DNA of 15,054 nt from CAVVNC01 sp963750015 (GTDB taxonomy: Bacteria > Desulfobacterota > Syntrophorhabdia > Syntrophorhabdales > WCHB1-27), in NCBI GenBank assembly GCA_963750015.1, contig CAVVPU010000039.1, positions 1 through 15,054 of the forward strand. The letters run 5' to 3'. How positions within the stretch are numbered: position 1 is the first letter of the stretch; each line of letters starts with the position of its first letter. Positions 6,613-13,024 of the stretch are shown here, one piece after another. A model generated the notes under the pieces. That model was given only the letters and a program-made list of their open reading frames with translations, did not search any database and was not told the DNA's origin. A program made the translations under genes and the position numbers.

Positions 6613-7544
6613 CTTACAAGATGCAAAGTGTATTTGAATAGTATCGACGTAGTGCGTTCCGCCAGACAAGAACCGGCCTTAAATTGCTCTTCCTCCATCG
6701 GCCCCAGCTTCCTATTGAAGTCAGGATGAGGGTCCGGATGGCAGACATCTGGACCTTTCCACCAAAGCCTTGCTCGTTGAGAAGGGTAAGGGAAGTGGTA
6801 ATAGGAACACTCGCCGCTTTCCAATAAAAGCATGGTCTGGTTCCCTTGCACCGCGAACCGATTTTTGCCCCTTAAGTACATATCGGTGGCCCCAGAGAAT
6901 GCCACAAGCATGTGGGGCTTTAGGATTTGAAGTTCTTCCCTGTACCAGTTGCAATTCTTGTACATAAGCCCTGTAGGATTATAACTTTCTTTCTTGCCAG
7001 CACACTTGACTGCATTGTTGATCGCGCAGAACTCCAGAGGGGAGTCCGAGTCCGGGAATACTTTAAGGCGTATCATCTCTTGCATTATTAATAGAATGCC
7101 GTAGTGTGGATGACGACGCCTCTCCTCTCTCTTGCTGTCGTTATGATGCCGATCCCCTGTTACCGTTCCTGCACACCCTACTTTTGGGTTTCCACGCCCT
7201 GTTACCGTTCCGGCATCCCACATTCCACGGAATTCCTTGCCGTCAGGGTTCCAGCCCGTCAGGTAGTGATGGAATACCTCCCTTGCGTCGGCGTCCTGGT
7301 TTTGCAGCCGATATTCTTCGACGGATTCACGAGTGCCGAACCAGCCAGTGTTTGAATTCCAGGTTGGGTTCATCCTTGTGAACAGTATTCGCGGTAAGCC
7401 AGACAGCCCGTATTTTTCTCCGACGTAAGCGATCTCTGGCCCATGTTGATAACGGCCTTCGGGTTTGCACAACTCTTCCCGACAGTTTTGGCAGCTGAAT
7501 ATTTTTTCATCACCGAGCGCAAGCAGTTTCTCTTGATAGGTCAC
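6576..7544 (-). CDS. Divergent uracil-DNA-glycosylase-superfamily-like protein with probable Fe-S cysteines
   Basis: 322 residues from a GTG at 7544 with AGGAG 6 nt upstream. Features recall family 4/5 uracil-DNA glycosylases. CQNC (C18, C21) and NNAVKC (C181) followed 16 residues later by C198 (in KNCNWYREEL) reproduce the C-x2-C...C-x15ish-C ligands of their [4Fe-4S] cluster. ELQILKPHMLVAFSGATDMY (~204-223) matches the 'LLKP..I.ALG..A' strand. TRMNPTWN (~56-63) occupies the catalytic GEAPG/GINPG loop position, and HFPYPS (250-255) occupies the HPSP loop position. Residues ~100-145 are an insertion with two AGTVTG copies and a basic stretch. Activity on uracil cannot be claimed, because both active-site loops are altered. 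It has its own promoter and a candidate operator, is AT-richer than the operon to its right, and abuts a transposase remnant: an acquired DNA repair or defence-type gene is possible. Confidence 0.5.
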   Translation of the reverse strand: MTYQEKLLALGDEKIFSCQNCREELCKPEGRYQHGPEIAYVGEKYGLSGLPRILFTRMNPTWNSNTGWFGTRESVEEYRLQNQDADAREVFHHYLTGWNPDGKEFRGMWDAGTVTGRGNPKVGCAGTVTGDRHHNDSKREERRRHPHYGILLIMQEMIRLKVFPDSDSPLEFCAINNAVKCAGKKESYNPTGLMYKNCNWYREELQILKPHMLVAFSGATDMYLRGKNRFAVQGNQTMLLLESGECSYYHFPYPSQRARLWWKGPDVCHPDPHPDFNRKLGPMEEEQFKAGSCLAERTTSILFKYTLHLVSQAKRLKESIDA

Positions 7545-7559
7545 GGTGCTCTCCTGTCA

Positions 7560-7583
7560 TGGTACTTTGCCTATTTAGTACCA
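7560..7583. promoter_or_regulatory. Perfect dyad over the -10 box and start: candidate operator
   Basis: TGGTACT (7560-7566) and AGTACCA (7577-7583) are exact inverse complements separated by 10 bases. The dyad covers the predicted -10 box and transcription start of the glycosylase-like gene, a place where a dimeric repressor would block transcription. The regulator is unknown; it does not match the common LexA box patterns I can recall. Confidence 0.45.
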
Positions 7584-7603
7584 CGTAACCCGCTGTATTT
7601 CAA
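7575..7603 (-). promoter_or_regulatory. Sigma-70-like promoter for the glycosylase-like gene
   Basis: On the minus strand TTGAAA (7603-7598), a 17-base spacer and TACTAA (7580-7575) give a good -35/-10 pair. Transcription would begin near 7568, leaving a leader of about 25 bases with AGGAG before the GTG at 7544. Confidence 0.55.
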
Positions 7604-7886
7604 AGAAAAACTCGGTGACGTAAGAAAATCACAAAATCGCCGGCGAGCCCGGGAACCTATTTTGCTCTGCCTCCATTTGTATGCTCAACAAAAGCCGACT
7701 CTCGCCTTATGTGTGGTAATGCTTGCGATACTGAAAGGCGATCAATTATGAAGACTCGCAGGCGCAAGCGAGAGGCGACACCTGAGGCCCCACATTCAAG
7801 GTTTCTGATAACCTTCTCGTGTTTGGTGGCCTCCAGGGACGCCGCTCTCATCCAATTGATGCTGGTGTGTGCATCCGATGAAGGCC

Positions 7887-8066
7887 GGAGCCGCGGGCTG
7901 TTAAAGATACGGCTCCGCGTGTCACCGGCCGGTTGGATGGGAGGGATCGTGAGGTGTGGATGCAATTTGAGCCTTGCTGCCCGGATGGCGTACTAAATGT
8001 ACGTCGGAGGGCGCATGGCGAAAAGTGCGCCGCAGATCGCGATCCCTCCCAGCCGACCGGCCACAC
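7887..8066. repeat. Structured non-coding element with nested inverted repeats
   Basis: No convincing gene lies from 7604 to 8200. This stretch contains a GGAGCCG/CGGCTCC hairpin (7887-7893/7910-7916). It also has a long imperfect inverted repeat whose arms, 7919-7949 and 8040-8066, share CCGG(C/T)CGG, TGG and GGGAGGGATCG. Inside that are GGCGTAC-TAAAT-GTACGTC (7988-8006, one wobble) and GCGCA/TGCGC (8011-8015/8026-8030). The arrangement is like a four-helix RNA or a MITE-like element. Stops and weak composition in every frame argue against coding. Whether it is transcribed is unknown. Confidence 0.5.
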
Positions 8067-8153
8067 CTTGAACTTTCACATGCTTCTAATACCAAAGAAA
8101 AATGGGTTCCTGGTCAAGCCAGGAATGACGACGAGGGACGACCGGCCACACCT
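8054..8153. repeat. Direct repeat CGACCGGCCACACCT (8054-8068 and 8139-8153)
   Basis: Two identical 15-mers 85 bases apart. The first is part of the right arm of the structured element at 7887-8066; the second follows the palindrome at 8107-8125. They suggest the end of the element has been partly duplicated, or that two related dispersed repeats are nested here. Confidence 0.55.
8094..8125 (-). terminator. Terminator-like palindrome after recJ
   Basis: On the minus strand TTCCTGG-CTTGA-CCAGGAA (8125-8107) is followed by CCCA and then TTTTTCTTT (8102-8094). It lies about 75 bases after the recJ stop, in the right orientation to end the mobA-rimI-pyrK-pyrD-recJ transcript. The gap before the T-run is slightly long. 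Palindromes of this style also occur as dispersed repeats in many genomes. Confidence 0.5.
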
Positions 8154-8200
8154 CGTGCCCCAATGTGCCCTTAGTTTCACTCGCCTCTGTTCTTTGCCTC

Positions 8201-9862
8201 TCACTCCGCCAGGATGTCCCGCACCTGGAAGTGGATGAACTTTTCTCCCAGGTCCTCTCTCATGGTGGGACAGGCGATTACTTTCAGCTCCGGTCCGTCG
8301 GGTATGGGCCCTTTCTTGAAGGAGCTTCCGTGCCATGTCCTTTTCTTCCGGTCCGTGAGCTTGACGAACCTCTTGTTGACCGTCACGGAAAGGGGCTCTA
8401 ACAGGAAGCTCGGCCTTGGGTTTCCGAAGCCGAAAGGCCCGAGGAGGTCTGTCTGCTCGACAAGCTCCATCGTGATCTCGTCGAAATCGACCGCGGCGTC
8501 CACGAACTGAATACGTTCGGCATCGGGGAGACATCTTTTTACCGCGTCCTCGAAAGCCGCGGGCAGATACGCGAGGTTCTCGCCCGTCACTGACAGGCCG
8601 CAGGCGCGTTTGTGGCCGCCGAACCTGATGAGAAGGGAAGAGACCTCATTGATGGCAGCATGGAGGTCAAGACCCGCCACTCCTCTGGCCGAGCCCTTCC
8701 ATATTCCATCGACCCTGGTGCATATGATGCACGGTTTGCCGTGGCTCTCCGCGAGCTTCTGGGCCGCGATCCCTATCACTCCTATGGGCCAGTCCTCCTT
8801 GGCAAGGACCAGCGTGCGCCCCTCGCTCAGCTTTTCCTCATCGATCTTGCCCTGCGCCTCCCGGACGATCGATTCTTCGAGTTCCTGCCTCATCCTGTTC
8901 GACCTGTTCAGCTCGGAAAGGAGCCTGTTGGATTCGTTTTCTTCGGTGGCTTTAAGGAAATCGAAGGCCATGCGCGGGTGAGAGACCCGACCCGCGGCAT
9001 TTATCCGGGGTATGATGACAAAGCTGAGGCCGTACCCGTCGACTGCCTGCCGGAAGAGCAGGTTCTGCTTGAGAAAGGATTTCAGCCATGTTCGAGGTGC
9101 TTTCTGCATCTGTTCTATGCCGAACTTGACGAGTATGCGGTTGTCCCCGGTGAGGGGCACCATGTCGCCCACCGTCCCTATGGCAACCAGGTCCATCTCG
9201 CGTTTGAGGTTAATCGGTCGTTCGAGGAGCCCCGAGGCGTGCAGGCTCCTTCTCAAGGCAAGAAGGAAGAAGAAGGTCACGCCGCAGGCGGCGAGCTCCC
9301 GGGTGGGGAAACGAGCGTCCTTTCTTTTCGGGTTCACGAGTGCCCTGGGATGGGGACGGGGCTCCGGTACTTCGTGGTGGTCGAGTATTATGGCCTCCAT
9401 CCCCAGGCGCGTAGCCGTTTCCAACTCTGCGAAGCTGGAGGAGCCGCAGTCGAGGCAGACGAGGAGGGTGACTCCTTTATCATGGAGGGCCTTCACTGCC
9501 GTCTCGTTCAGTCCATAGCCCTCATCCCTCGCCGGAAGATAGACCTCCGGTTTGATCCCGACTTTTTCCAGGAAGTCGACCAGAAGGGCGGTGGAGGTTA
9601 CGCCGTCCGCGTCGTAATCGCCGAAGACCCCTATTTTCCGGCCCGACACGATGGCATCCTGCATCGTTTCGATTGCGGGCCCTATGTCGGGGAGCAGAAA
9701 CGGGTCGGAGAGATGTTCCAGTCTGGGGTAGAGGAAGCGTTCCGCCTCTTCAACCGTAGCGAGGCCCCGTATGGCGAGGAGCCGGGCGATGAGGTTCGGA
9801 AGATTGAGGCCTTCTTCGAGAAGGGCGACCACATCCGGCTCATAGGGCTCAACCCTGAGCAC
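8201..9862 (-). CDS. recJ: Single-stranded-DNA-specific exonuclease RecJ
   Basis: 553 residues, close to the usual bacterial length. RecJ degrades single-stranded DNA 5' to 3' in recombination and repair, in the cytoplasm. DHH-family metal motifs are present: VFGDYDADGVTSTALL (~79-94, DYDADG), LDCGSS (~137-142), IILDHHEVPEP (~158-168, the DHH triad), AACGVTFFFLLAL (~191-203) and GTVGDMVPLTGDNR (~230-243). RINAAGRVSHP and the C-terminal DHHA1 signatures IGVIGIAAQKLAE and RFGGHKRACG follow, then an OB-like tail with LLGPFGFGNPRPSF. The GTG at 9862 has GGGAG six bases upstream and overlaps the end of pyrD by 14 bases, so translation is probably coupled. It is the last gene of the operon and is followed by a terminator-like palindrome. 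Confidence 0.95.
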   Translation of the reverse strand: MLRVEPYEPDVVALLEEGLNLPNLIARLLAIRGLATVEEAERFLYPRLEHLSDPFLLPDIGPAIETMQDAIVSGRKIGVFGDYDADGVTSTALLVDFLEKVGIKPEVYLPARDEGYGLNETAVKALHDKGVTLLVCLDCGSSSFAELETATRLGMEAIILDHHEVPEPRPHPRALVNPKRKDARFPTRELAACGVTFFFLLALRRSLHASGLLERPINLKREMDLVAIGTVGDMVPLTGDNRILVKFGIEQMQKAPRTWLKSFLKQNLLFRQAVDGYGLSFVIIPRINAAGRVSHPRMAFDFLKATEENESNRLLSELNRSNRMRQELEESIVREAQGKIDEEKLSEGRTLVLAKEDWPIGVIGIAAQKLAESHGKPCIICTRVDGIWKGSARGVAGLDLHAAINEVSSLLIRFGGHKRACGLSVTGENLAYLPAAFEDAVKRCLPDAERIQFVDAAVDFDEITMELVEQTDLLGPFGFGNPRPSFLLEPLSVTVNKRFVKLTDRKKRTWHGSSFKKGPIPDGPELKVIACPTMREDLGEKFIHFQVRDILAE

Positions 9863-10757
9863 GGGCGCTCCCGATGATGCTTTCGAGGCGCGGGATGCGC
9901 CGGGACTCCAGAAAGGCCCCTATCCCTTTGACGATATTCGGGATGGCGAAGGGGTCTATGAAACTGGCAGTCCCTACCTGGATGGCACTCGCCCCTGCCA
10001 TGAGGAAGGAGATGGCGTCGAAATGGTCCATGATACCGCCTACTCCGATGACCGGCACCGGAACGCTCGTGGATATGTCGGCGACCGCCCGCAGGGCCAA
10101 AGGCTTGAGGAAGGGCCCGGAGAGACCGCCCCGAAGGCCGAATCGTCTCTTGTCGACGCTCACGGACGCGGCAGGGAAAGTGTTGAGCACCGTGATGCCA
10201 TCCGCGCCCGCCTCATAGGCAGCCCGGGCTATTCCTACGATATCGGTGACTTCCGGGGTGAGCTTCGCTACCAGGGGCAAGGACGTTGCTGCCTTCACCT
10301 GCTTGACGATCCTGAAGACGCCTTCCGCTTCCTTGCCGAGACAGATTCCTCCTTGCTTGATGTTCGGGCACGAGAGATTGATCTCGAGAGCGACGATGAG
10401 CCTTTCCGGCCTCACAGCCTCGGCGCACCTCACGTAATCTTCTTCGGTAAAGCCGAAGAAGTTGATGATGACAGGCGTGTTCCTCTCCTGAAAGAGAGGA
10501 AACTTTTCCGCGAAGAACCTTTTGAGGCCCACGTTCTGGAGTCCCACGCTGTTGATGAGCGCAGATTTCTCCTCCCGGAGCCGGGGCGGCGGATTCCCGT
10601 GATGAGGCAGGAGTGAGAGACCTTTCGATACATAGGCGCCCAGCTCGTCGACCTTCCAGAGCGGCTCGATCTCGCTGCCATAGCCGAGCGTACCCGACGC
10701 GTTCATCACCGGGTTCCTAAGTGTGTGTCCAAAGAGCTTTACAGAGAGATCTGCCAT
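9849..10757 (-). CDS. pyrD: Dihydroorotate dehydrogenase class 1B, catalytic subunit
   Basis: 302 residues, the normal class 1 length. The FMN protein oxidises dihydroorotate to orotate in pyrimidine synthesis. The family start (VKLFGHTLRNPVMNASGTLG) is intact, with SALINSVGLQN (~65-75), INLSCPNIKQGG (~126-137, C130 the class 1 catalytic base), LVAKLTPEVTDI (~162-173), ITVLNTFPA (~188-196), and the phosphate-binding VIGVGGI and ASAIQVGTA. A cysteine base and a partner pyrK immediately upstream identify the 1B type, which passes electrons to NAD through PyrK. Its ATG at 10757 lies inside pyrK (19-base overlap) with no strong ribosome site of its own, so it is probably translated by coupling; its end overlaps recJ by 14 bases. 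Confidence 0.95.
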   Translation of the reverse strand: MADLSVKLFGHTLRNPVMNASGTLGYGSEIEPLWKVDELGAYVSKGLSLLPHHGNPPPRLREEKSALINSVGLQNVGLKRFFAEKFPLFQERNTPVIINFFGFTEEDYVRCAEAVRPERLIVALEINLSCPNIKQGGICLGKEAEGVFRIVKQVKAATSLPLVAKLTPEVTDIVGIARAAYEAGADGITVLNTFPAASVSVDKRRFGLRGGLSGPFLKPLALRAVADISTSVPVPVIGVGGIMDHFDAISFLMAGASAIQVGTASFIDPFAIPNIVKGIGAFLESRRIPRLESIIGSARAQG

Positions 10758-11503
10758 AGATCGAATACCGGTCCTTCCTTACATACCCTCTTGTACGGCT
10801 CGTTTTCGTCGAGCATCTTCTTTGCGCAGCCGAAGCAAATGCCGAGGCCGCAGGCCATCCGTTCTTCCACGAGCACCTGGCACGGGATCTGTCTGTCCCG
10901 GAGTACTTCCCTGAGGCTCACAAACATGGCCTCCGGCCCGCAGGCGAAGACCTGGACGGGCTTATCGAGAGAGGGGATGTGCTGACCGAGGAGATCGATG
11001 ACGCTTCCCTTGCAGCCGAAAGAGCCATCCATGGTGGAGATGAGGGGCTCGCAGGAGGCGGTCATGTCGAGGAGCCCCACGTCGGCGTCGCTCGTACAGC
11101 CCCAGAAGAGCGATTTTGTCCCCTTGAGCCTCGACCAGAGGAGATAGACGCCCGCTATGCCGATTCCTCCCCCCACGACTATTGCATGGCGGCCCGGCGT
11201 CACGGTGAAGCCATTGCCGAGGGGTCCCAGGATCATCACCTTTTCTCTTGCCTTTGACGCGGCCAGGGCAGCCGTACCTTGGCCGACGACCTTGTACAGG
11301 ATGGAAAGGACTCCCCGGCGGTAATCGTAAATGCTGAAGGGACGTCTCAAAAAGACGTCGATAGAGGGGATCTTGATCATGACGAATTGTCCCGGTCTGA
11401 CCGGCGCCATCGGTTTGGAGAGGCGAATCGAGACGCGGAAATGGCCGGGGATCACCGGCTCGTTTCGCAGGACCTCCCCTTCTATATCATCGATTCTCTC
11501 CAT
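10739..11503 (-). CDS. pyrK: Dihydroorotate dehydrogenase electron-transfer subunit
   Basis: 254 residues, the usual size. PyrK binds FAD and a [2Fe-2S] cluster and carries electrons from PyrD to NAD. Seen in order: the ferredoxin-reductase-like barrel with RPGQFVMIK (~36-44) and the FAD motif RRPFSIYD (~53-60), a nucleotide-binding VVGGGIGIAG (~109-118), FACGPEAM (~186-193), and a C-terminal cluster site with C218, C223, C226 and C241 (MACGLGICFGC ... VCKEGPVF). The ATG at 11503 follows AAGGTGGAGC and overlaps the end of rimI by 17 bases; its own end overlaps pyrD by 19 bases. The overlaps keep PyrK and PyrD in equal supply, as expected for the heterotetramer. Confidence 0.95.
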   Translation of the reverse strand: MERIDDIEGEVLRNEPVIPGHFRVSIRLSKPMAPVRPGQFVMIKIPSIDVFLRRPFSIYDYRRGVLSILYKVVGQGTAALAASKAREKVMILGPLGNGFTVTPGRHAIVVGGGIGIAGVYLLWSRLKGTKSLFWGCTSDADVGLLDMTASCEPLISTMDGSFGCKGSVIDLLGQHIPSLDKPVQVFACGPEAMFVSLREVLRDRQIPCQVLVEERMACGLGICFGCAKKMLDENEPYKRVCKEGPVFDLWQISL

Positions 11504-11969
11504 GCTCCACCTTGAGACGCATGACCAGGGCGTCTTCGTTCGTTTCCGTGTAGTATTTCTTCCTTATCCCTATCTTTTCGAACCCGAAGCCTTGATAAAG
11601 TCGTATGGCGTCGGCATTGCTCGTTCTTACCTCGAGGAAGAATTCCTTGGCCTTATCGGCTGACAGCACGCCGATTGCGTACCCCAAGAGCCTCGCTGCA
11701 TAACCTTTCTTCCTCGCCTCGGGGTCGATGGCGATGTTCAGCACCTGAACCTCATCCCCTATGACGTAGAAGTTTGCATAACCGACCACCTCGTTGTCAA
11801 CCTTTTTTCTGATGACGAGGTTGAAGGAAAGGGGGAAAGAGATGGTCTCCCGGAAGAGTCTCTTGGTCCAGGGAGCAATGAAGGAGCGCTTTTCGATCGC
11901 CATGACGCGGTCGAGGTCGGCCTCCTTCATCTCCCCTATCTCCGCGTCATCCAAGGGCTCTTTTTGCAC
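11487..11969 (-). CDS. rimI: Ribosomal protein S18-alanine N-acetyltransferase (GNAT)
   Basis: 160 residues with one GNAT domain. RimI acetylates the N-terminal alanine of ribosomal protein S18 using acetyl-CoA. The acetyl-CoA loop is ARKKGYAARLLGYAI (~85-99), preceded by VLNIAIDPE; FFLEVRTSNADAIRLYQGFG (~110-129) carries the family-typical Glu113 and the Asn/Tyr positions, and KKYYTETNEDALVMRL (~137-152) is a typical RimI ending. The start is a GTG at 11969 with GGGAGGA about 8 bases upstream. It overlaps the mobA tail upstream and pyrK downstream, which places it in the pyr-recJ operon. Other small GNAT proteins are possible but the C-terminal signature favours RimI. Confidence 0.85.
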   Translation of the reverse strand: MQKEPLDDAEIGEMKEADLDRVMAIEKRSFIAPWTKRLFRETISFPLSFNLVIRKKVDNEVVGYANFYVIGDEVQVLNIAIDPEARKKGYAARLLGYAIGVLSADKAKEFFLEVRTSNADAIRLYQGFGFEKIGIRKKYYTETNEDALVMRLKVEHGENR

Positions 11970-12030
11970 GGCTCAGATCCTCCCTGGTATTCACATTCAA
12001 ATACGGCGTCCTCCAGGAGGCTCGCAAGTA
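11947..12030 (-). pseudogene. mobA: C-terminal fragment of molybdopterin-guanine dinucleotide biosynthesis protein MobA
   Basis: A 27-codon tail reads TPYLNVNTREDLSRAKRALG-stop, matching the end of MobA proteins (F.NVNTPEDL...). MobA transfers GMP to molybdopterin. The stop lies 23 bases inside rimI, the kind of overlap seen throughout this operon, so an intact upstream mobA is expected. Reading back, the frame hits TAG at 12033-12031 and no MobA-like residues are seen beyond about 12,015. The rest of the gene is absent, because the sequence changes to fungal-like DNA there. This is the last recognisable bacterial coding sequence. Confidence 0.65.
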
Positions 12031-12062
12031 CTATAACGGACAACCTTTGCAGCGCCCACGCA
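12018..12062. other. Junction between bacterial and fungal-like DNA
   Basis: MobA similarity ends at or before about 12,030 and a fungal-type coding start begins at 12,063. Composition falls and compact bacterial gene packing stops at this point. No insertion-sequence end, att site or target duplication is visible. The abrupt truncation of mobA without any mobile element favours an assembly or library chimera over natural transfer. Confidence 0.6.
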
Positions 12063-13024
12063 ATGAAGTCATATCTCGACTACCTCGATGAGTGCGATCA
12101 GTAAGTGAGTCATCCATAATCAGAGCCAGAGGCCTTGTTGACATGCAAGAGGTCACCGAAGAACCCAGAACTCCTGTACAAATTCCTCATCAATGGATAT
12201 GAAGGTACCTTCGGCCATGTTTTGCCAAACATAATTCAAACCATCAACTGGGGAAATCATTGGGAGGCCGATCATGAAGAAAGGACGCTGAAGCTGCTTG
12301 GGTCCAATTTGGAAGAGAGGAATAGGAACATGCATGAAACCTTGGTCGCAGAGCGGGAAAAGGAAAGCCTAGAAGTATTTGTGGGACTGGAGGGATGAGC
12401 TATTCCCAGTCATCCCGGGCCTGGCAAGGAGCTCGTTGTTAGTGTTGAGCGGTGCGCGGCTCAGATATTCGGTATTTTGACCTACGGTGTACAACTGCTT
12501 GCATATCAAGACAATTCAGAAGGCATCAGCATCTGGGTCGCACGCCGAGCCGCCTGGAAGAGAAGCTACCCAGACTGCTAGATAGCACGGTCGGAGGAAG
12601 TTTACCCACGGGTGAGTCTCCATTTGAATGCTTGCTGCGAGAAGGTTGGGAGGAAGCTGCCCTTTCGCCCGACTTTGTTAGGAAGAATGCGGTTCCATGT
12701 GGTACGGTTAACTACACCTGCATCACCGATGACTATAGCCGAGGCGAGAAAGGGCTTCTCTCTCCTGAAGTTCGTATTTTGTCACGAACTGAAGCTCTCG
12801 AAAGATGTAACGCTTGTACCAGGAGAGCCAGCCGTGCAGGAGATCGTTCTGCTCAATGTCGAGCAAATGAAAGAAGCGCTTGCCAAAGGTGAATTTGCAC
12901 CACTCACCGGATGTCTCAGTTGGATTTCTTTGTTCGGCATGGGATTTTGACGTTCGAGAATGAGCCAAATTATATCTCGATTGCCTCGCGCATGCACAAG
13001 CCGCTGGATCTTGAGACGATATGA
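12063..13024 (+). pseudogene. Fungal-type Nudix hydrolase (thiamin-pyrophosphokinase-related, YJR142W-like), frameshifted
   Basis: Pieces in successive frames line up in order with fungal DUF4743-Nudix proteins. They are MKSYLDYLDECDQ (12063), LYKFLINGYEGTFGHVLP and HEERTLKLLG (to ~12385), WRDELFPVIPG (frame +1), KELVVSVERCAAQIFGILTY and ISIWVARRAAWKRSYPD (to ~12576), LDSTVGG with the Nudix box GSLPTGESPFECLLREGWEE and NAVPCGTVNY (to ~12768), DVTLVPGEPAVQEIVLLNVE (to ~12900), and LDFFVRHGILTFENEPNY then ASRMHKPLDLETI-stop (13022-13024). The Nudix box is G-x5-E-x7-RE-x2-EE with Ala for the later Gly. About five single-base shifts are needed, so it is either a pseudogene or error-rich sequence. 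The architecture is eukaryotic and unrelated to the operon beside it. Confidence 0.75.
12101..12151 (+). other. Probable spliceosomal intron in the Nudix gene
   Basis: GTAAGT (12101-12106) is a perfect donor. A branch-like TTGAC lies at 12138-12142, and an AG at 12150-12151 restores the reading frame (Gln, then Ser-Pro-Lys). A CAAG acceptor at 12149 looks stronger but breaks the frame. About 50 bases is a typical fungal intron size, and the unspliced frame has stops here. Confidence 0.5.

Noticed and set aside
7155..7211. Repeated CCCTGTTACCGTTCC (7155-7169 and 7197-7211), possible CRISPR or VNTR
   Set aside because: Only two copies 42 bases apart inside a coding frame; it encodes the duplicated AGTVTG of the glycosylase-like protein. 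No array.
7657..7996. Overlapping frames of about 100 codons on both strands
   Set aside because: They overlap the structured repeat, lack ribosome sites and resemble no protein family; repeat-derived spurious frames.
8612..9877. 421-codon plus-strand frame
   Set aside because: Antisense to recJ, whose DHH motifs are all intact; high-GC shadow.
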